In this document: positions 5,054 through 5,230 of the stretch, in pieces
Layout of the letters: each line of letters opens with the position of its first letter
Position numbering within the stretch: position 1 is the stretch's first letter
Source: Marinilabiliales bacterium
Lineage (GTDB): Bacteria; Bacteroidota; Bacteroidia; Bacteroidales; BM523
NCBI GenBank assembly: GCA_002869425.1
Contig: PKSZ01000152.1
Location: forward strand, 1 to 5,230
Reading direction: 5' to 3'
DNA: 5,230 bases
Notes under the pieces: generated by a model
The model's database searches: none
What the model saw: the letters and a program-made list of their open reading frames with translations, nothing else
Told to the model about the DNA's origin: nothing
Program-made: the position numbers and the translations under genes

Positions 5054-5230
5054 ACTCGTTGTGCATTTAGCATAAATTGATTTTCAAATTATTTATAGGT
5101 CTATTATAAACAAACCTATTCAGATACTGTATCATAGTCATAGCCGATATTTTAGAGAGTATCCTGGTCTTAAATCCATCAAAAGACTTTGCATAATTTC
5201 TACGGATCAGGAACTGATCGCATAGTTGAG
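5054..5230 (-). mobile_element. IS982-family insertion sequence, 3' end (continues beyond the window)
   Basis: The transposase tail on the minus strand fixes the element's identity. Its outer end is placed at 5054 because ACTCGTTGTGCA (5054-5065) starts with AC, lies just beyond the transposase stop and resembles the terminal repeats of Bacteroidota IS982-type elements as I remember them. The opposite end and any target duplication are outside the window, so the exact edge is provisional. The candidate duplicated target would be the bases just left of 5054. Confidence 0.6.
5067..5230 (-). CDS. IS982-family transposase, C-terminal fragment (cut by window edge)
   Basis: The last 53 codons and stop (5069-5067) are present; the gene runs off the right edge, so the rest is simply not shown. 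The visible protein starts QLCDQFLIRRNYAKSFDGFK and ends MIQYLNRFVYNRPINNLK plus INLC. This is the characteristic C-terminus of IS982-family DDE transposases: a (F)SQL..QF..(R)NYAK(S/T)F.GF segment, a helical I.A.T.IQY.N stretch, then NRPI..LK. The final catalytic Glu is expected just upstream, outside the window. The frame is intact across what can be seen. The transposase is transcribed toward the lipoprotein gene, so the two are convergent. Confidence 0.85.
   Translation of the reverse strand, partial: QLCDQFLIRRNYAKSFDGFKTRILSKISAMTMIQYLNRFVYNRPINNLKINLC

Noticed and set aside
5205..5219. Inverted repeat GATCAG-GAA-CTGATC
   Set aside because: It falls in the conserved DQF part of the transposase coding sequence and is explained by the protein sequence.

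Overview
The window looks like a stretch of a Bacteroidota chromosome, of Cytophagales/Flavobacteriia/Marinilabiliales type. This rests on low GC, no Shine-Dalgarno sequences ahead of the starts, -7 boxes of the TAnnTTTG type, a tRNA gene without an encoded CCA, signal peptides cut before Gln, a lipoprotein carrying a Bacteroidota-style surface-export tag, and the tail of an IS982-type transposase. The species cannot be told from this sequence.

Layout, left to right. A tRNA-Asn(GUU) gene (8-81) and its terminator open the window. A small three-helix membrane protein (136-435) follows, then a two-hairpin intergenic element (440-505) whose second hairpin is a terminator and whose first arm repeats 9 bases of the tRNA 3' end. 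Next is a small secreted protein (525-893) with a strong terminator, then a CAP/SCP-domain lipoprotein (981-1586) with a -7 box almost touching its start codon. The 235 bases after it hold what looks like the decayed 3' part of a gene on the minus strand (1600-1824). It abuts a large polytopic membrane protein (1822-3534) of the family annotated as 'site-specific recombinase' (Pfam SpecificRecomb, PF10136), whose N-terminus appears short. A predicted outer-membrane beta-barrel protein (3659-4447) and a lipoprotein (4434-4934) overlap by 14 bases and form a coupled pair. The right edge is the 3' end of an IS982-family insertion sequence on the minus strand (about 5054 onward).

The region reads as a loose set of cell-envelope genes, not one pathway: inner-membrane, periplasmic or secreted, outer-membrane and surface-lipoprotein products. 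It lies downstream of a tRNA gene and is bounded on the right by an insertion sequence, with one decayed gene inside, so it looks like a plastic or accessory stretch. Only the barrel/lipoprotein pair shows clear operon structure. I see no defence system, CRISPR array, phage module or biosynthetic cluster. The least explained items are the truncated-looking PF10136 membrane protein, the barrel-lipoprotein pair and the tRNA with a mismatched acceptor stem.
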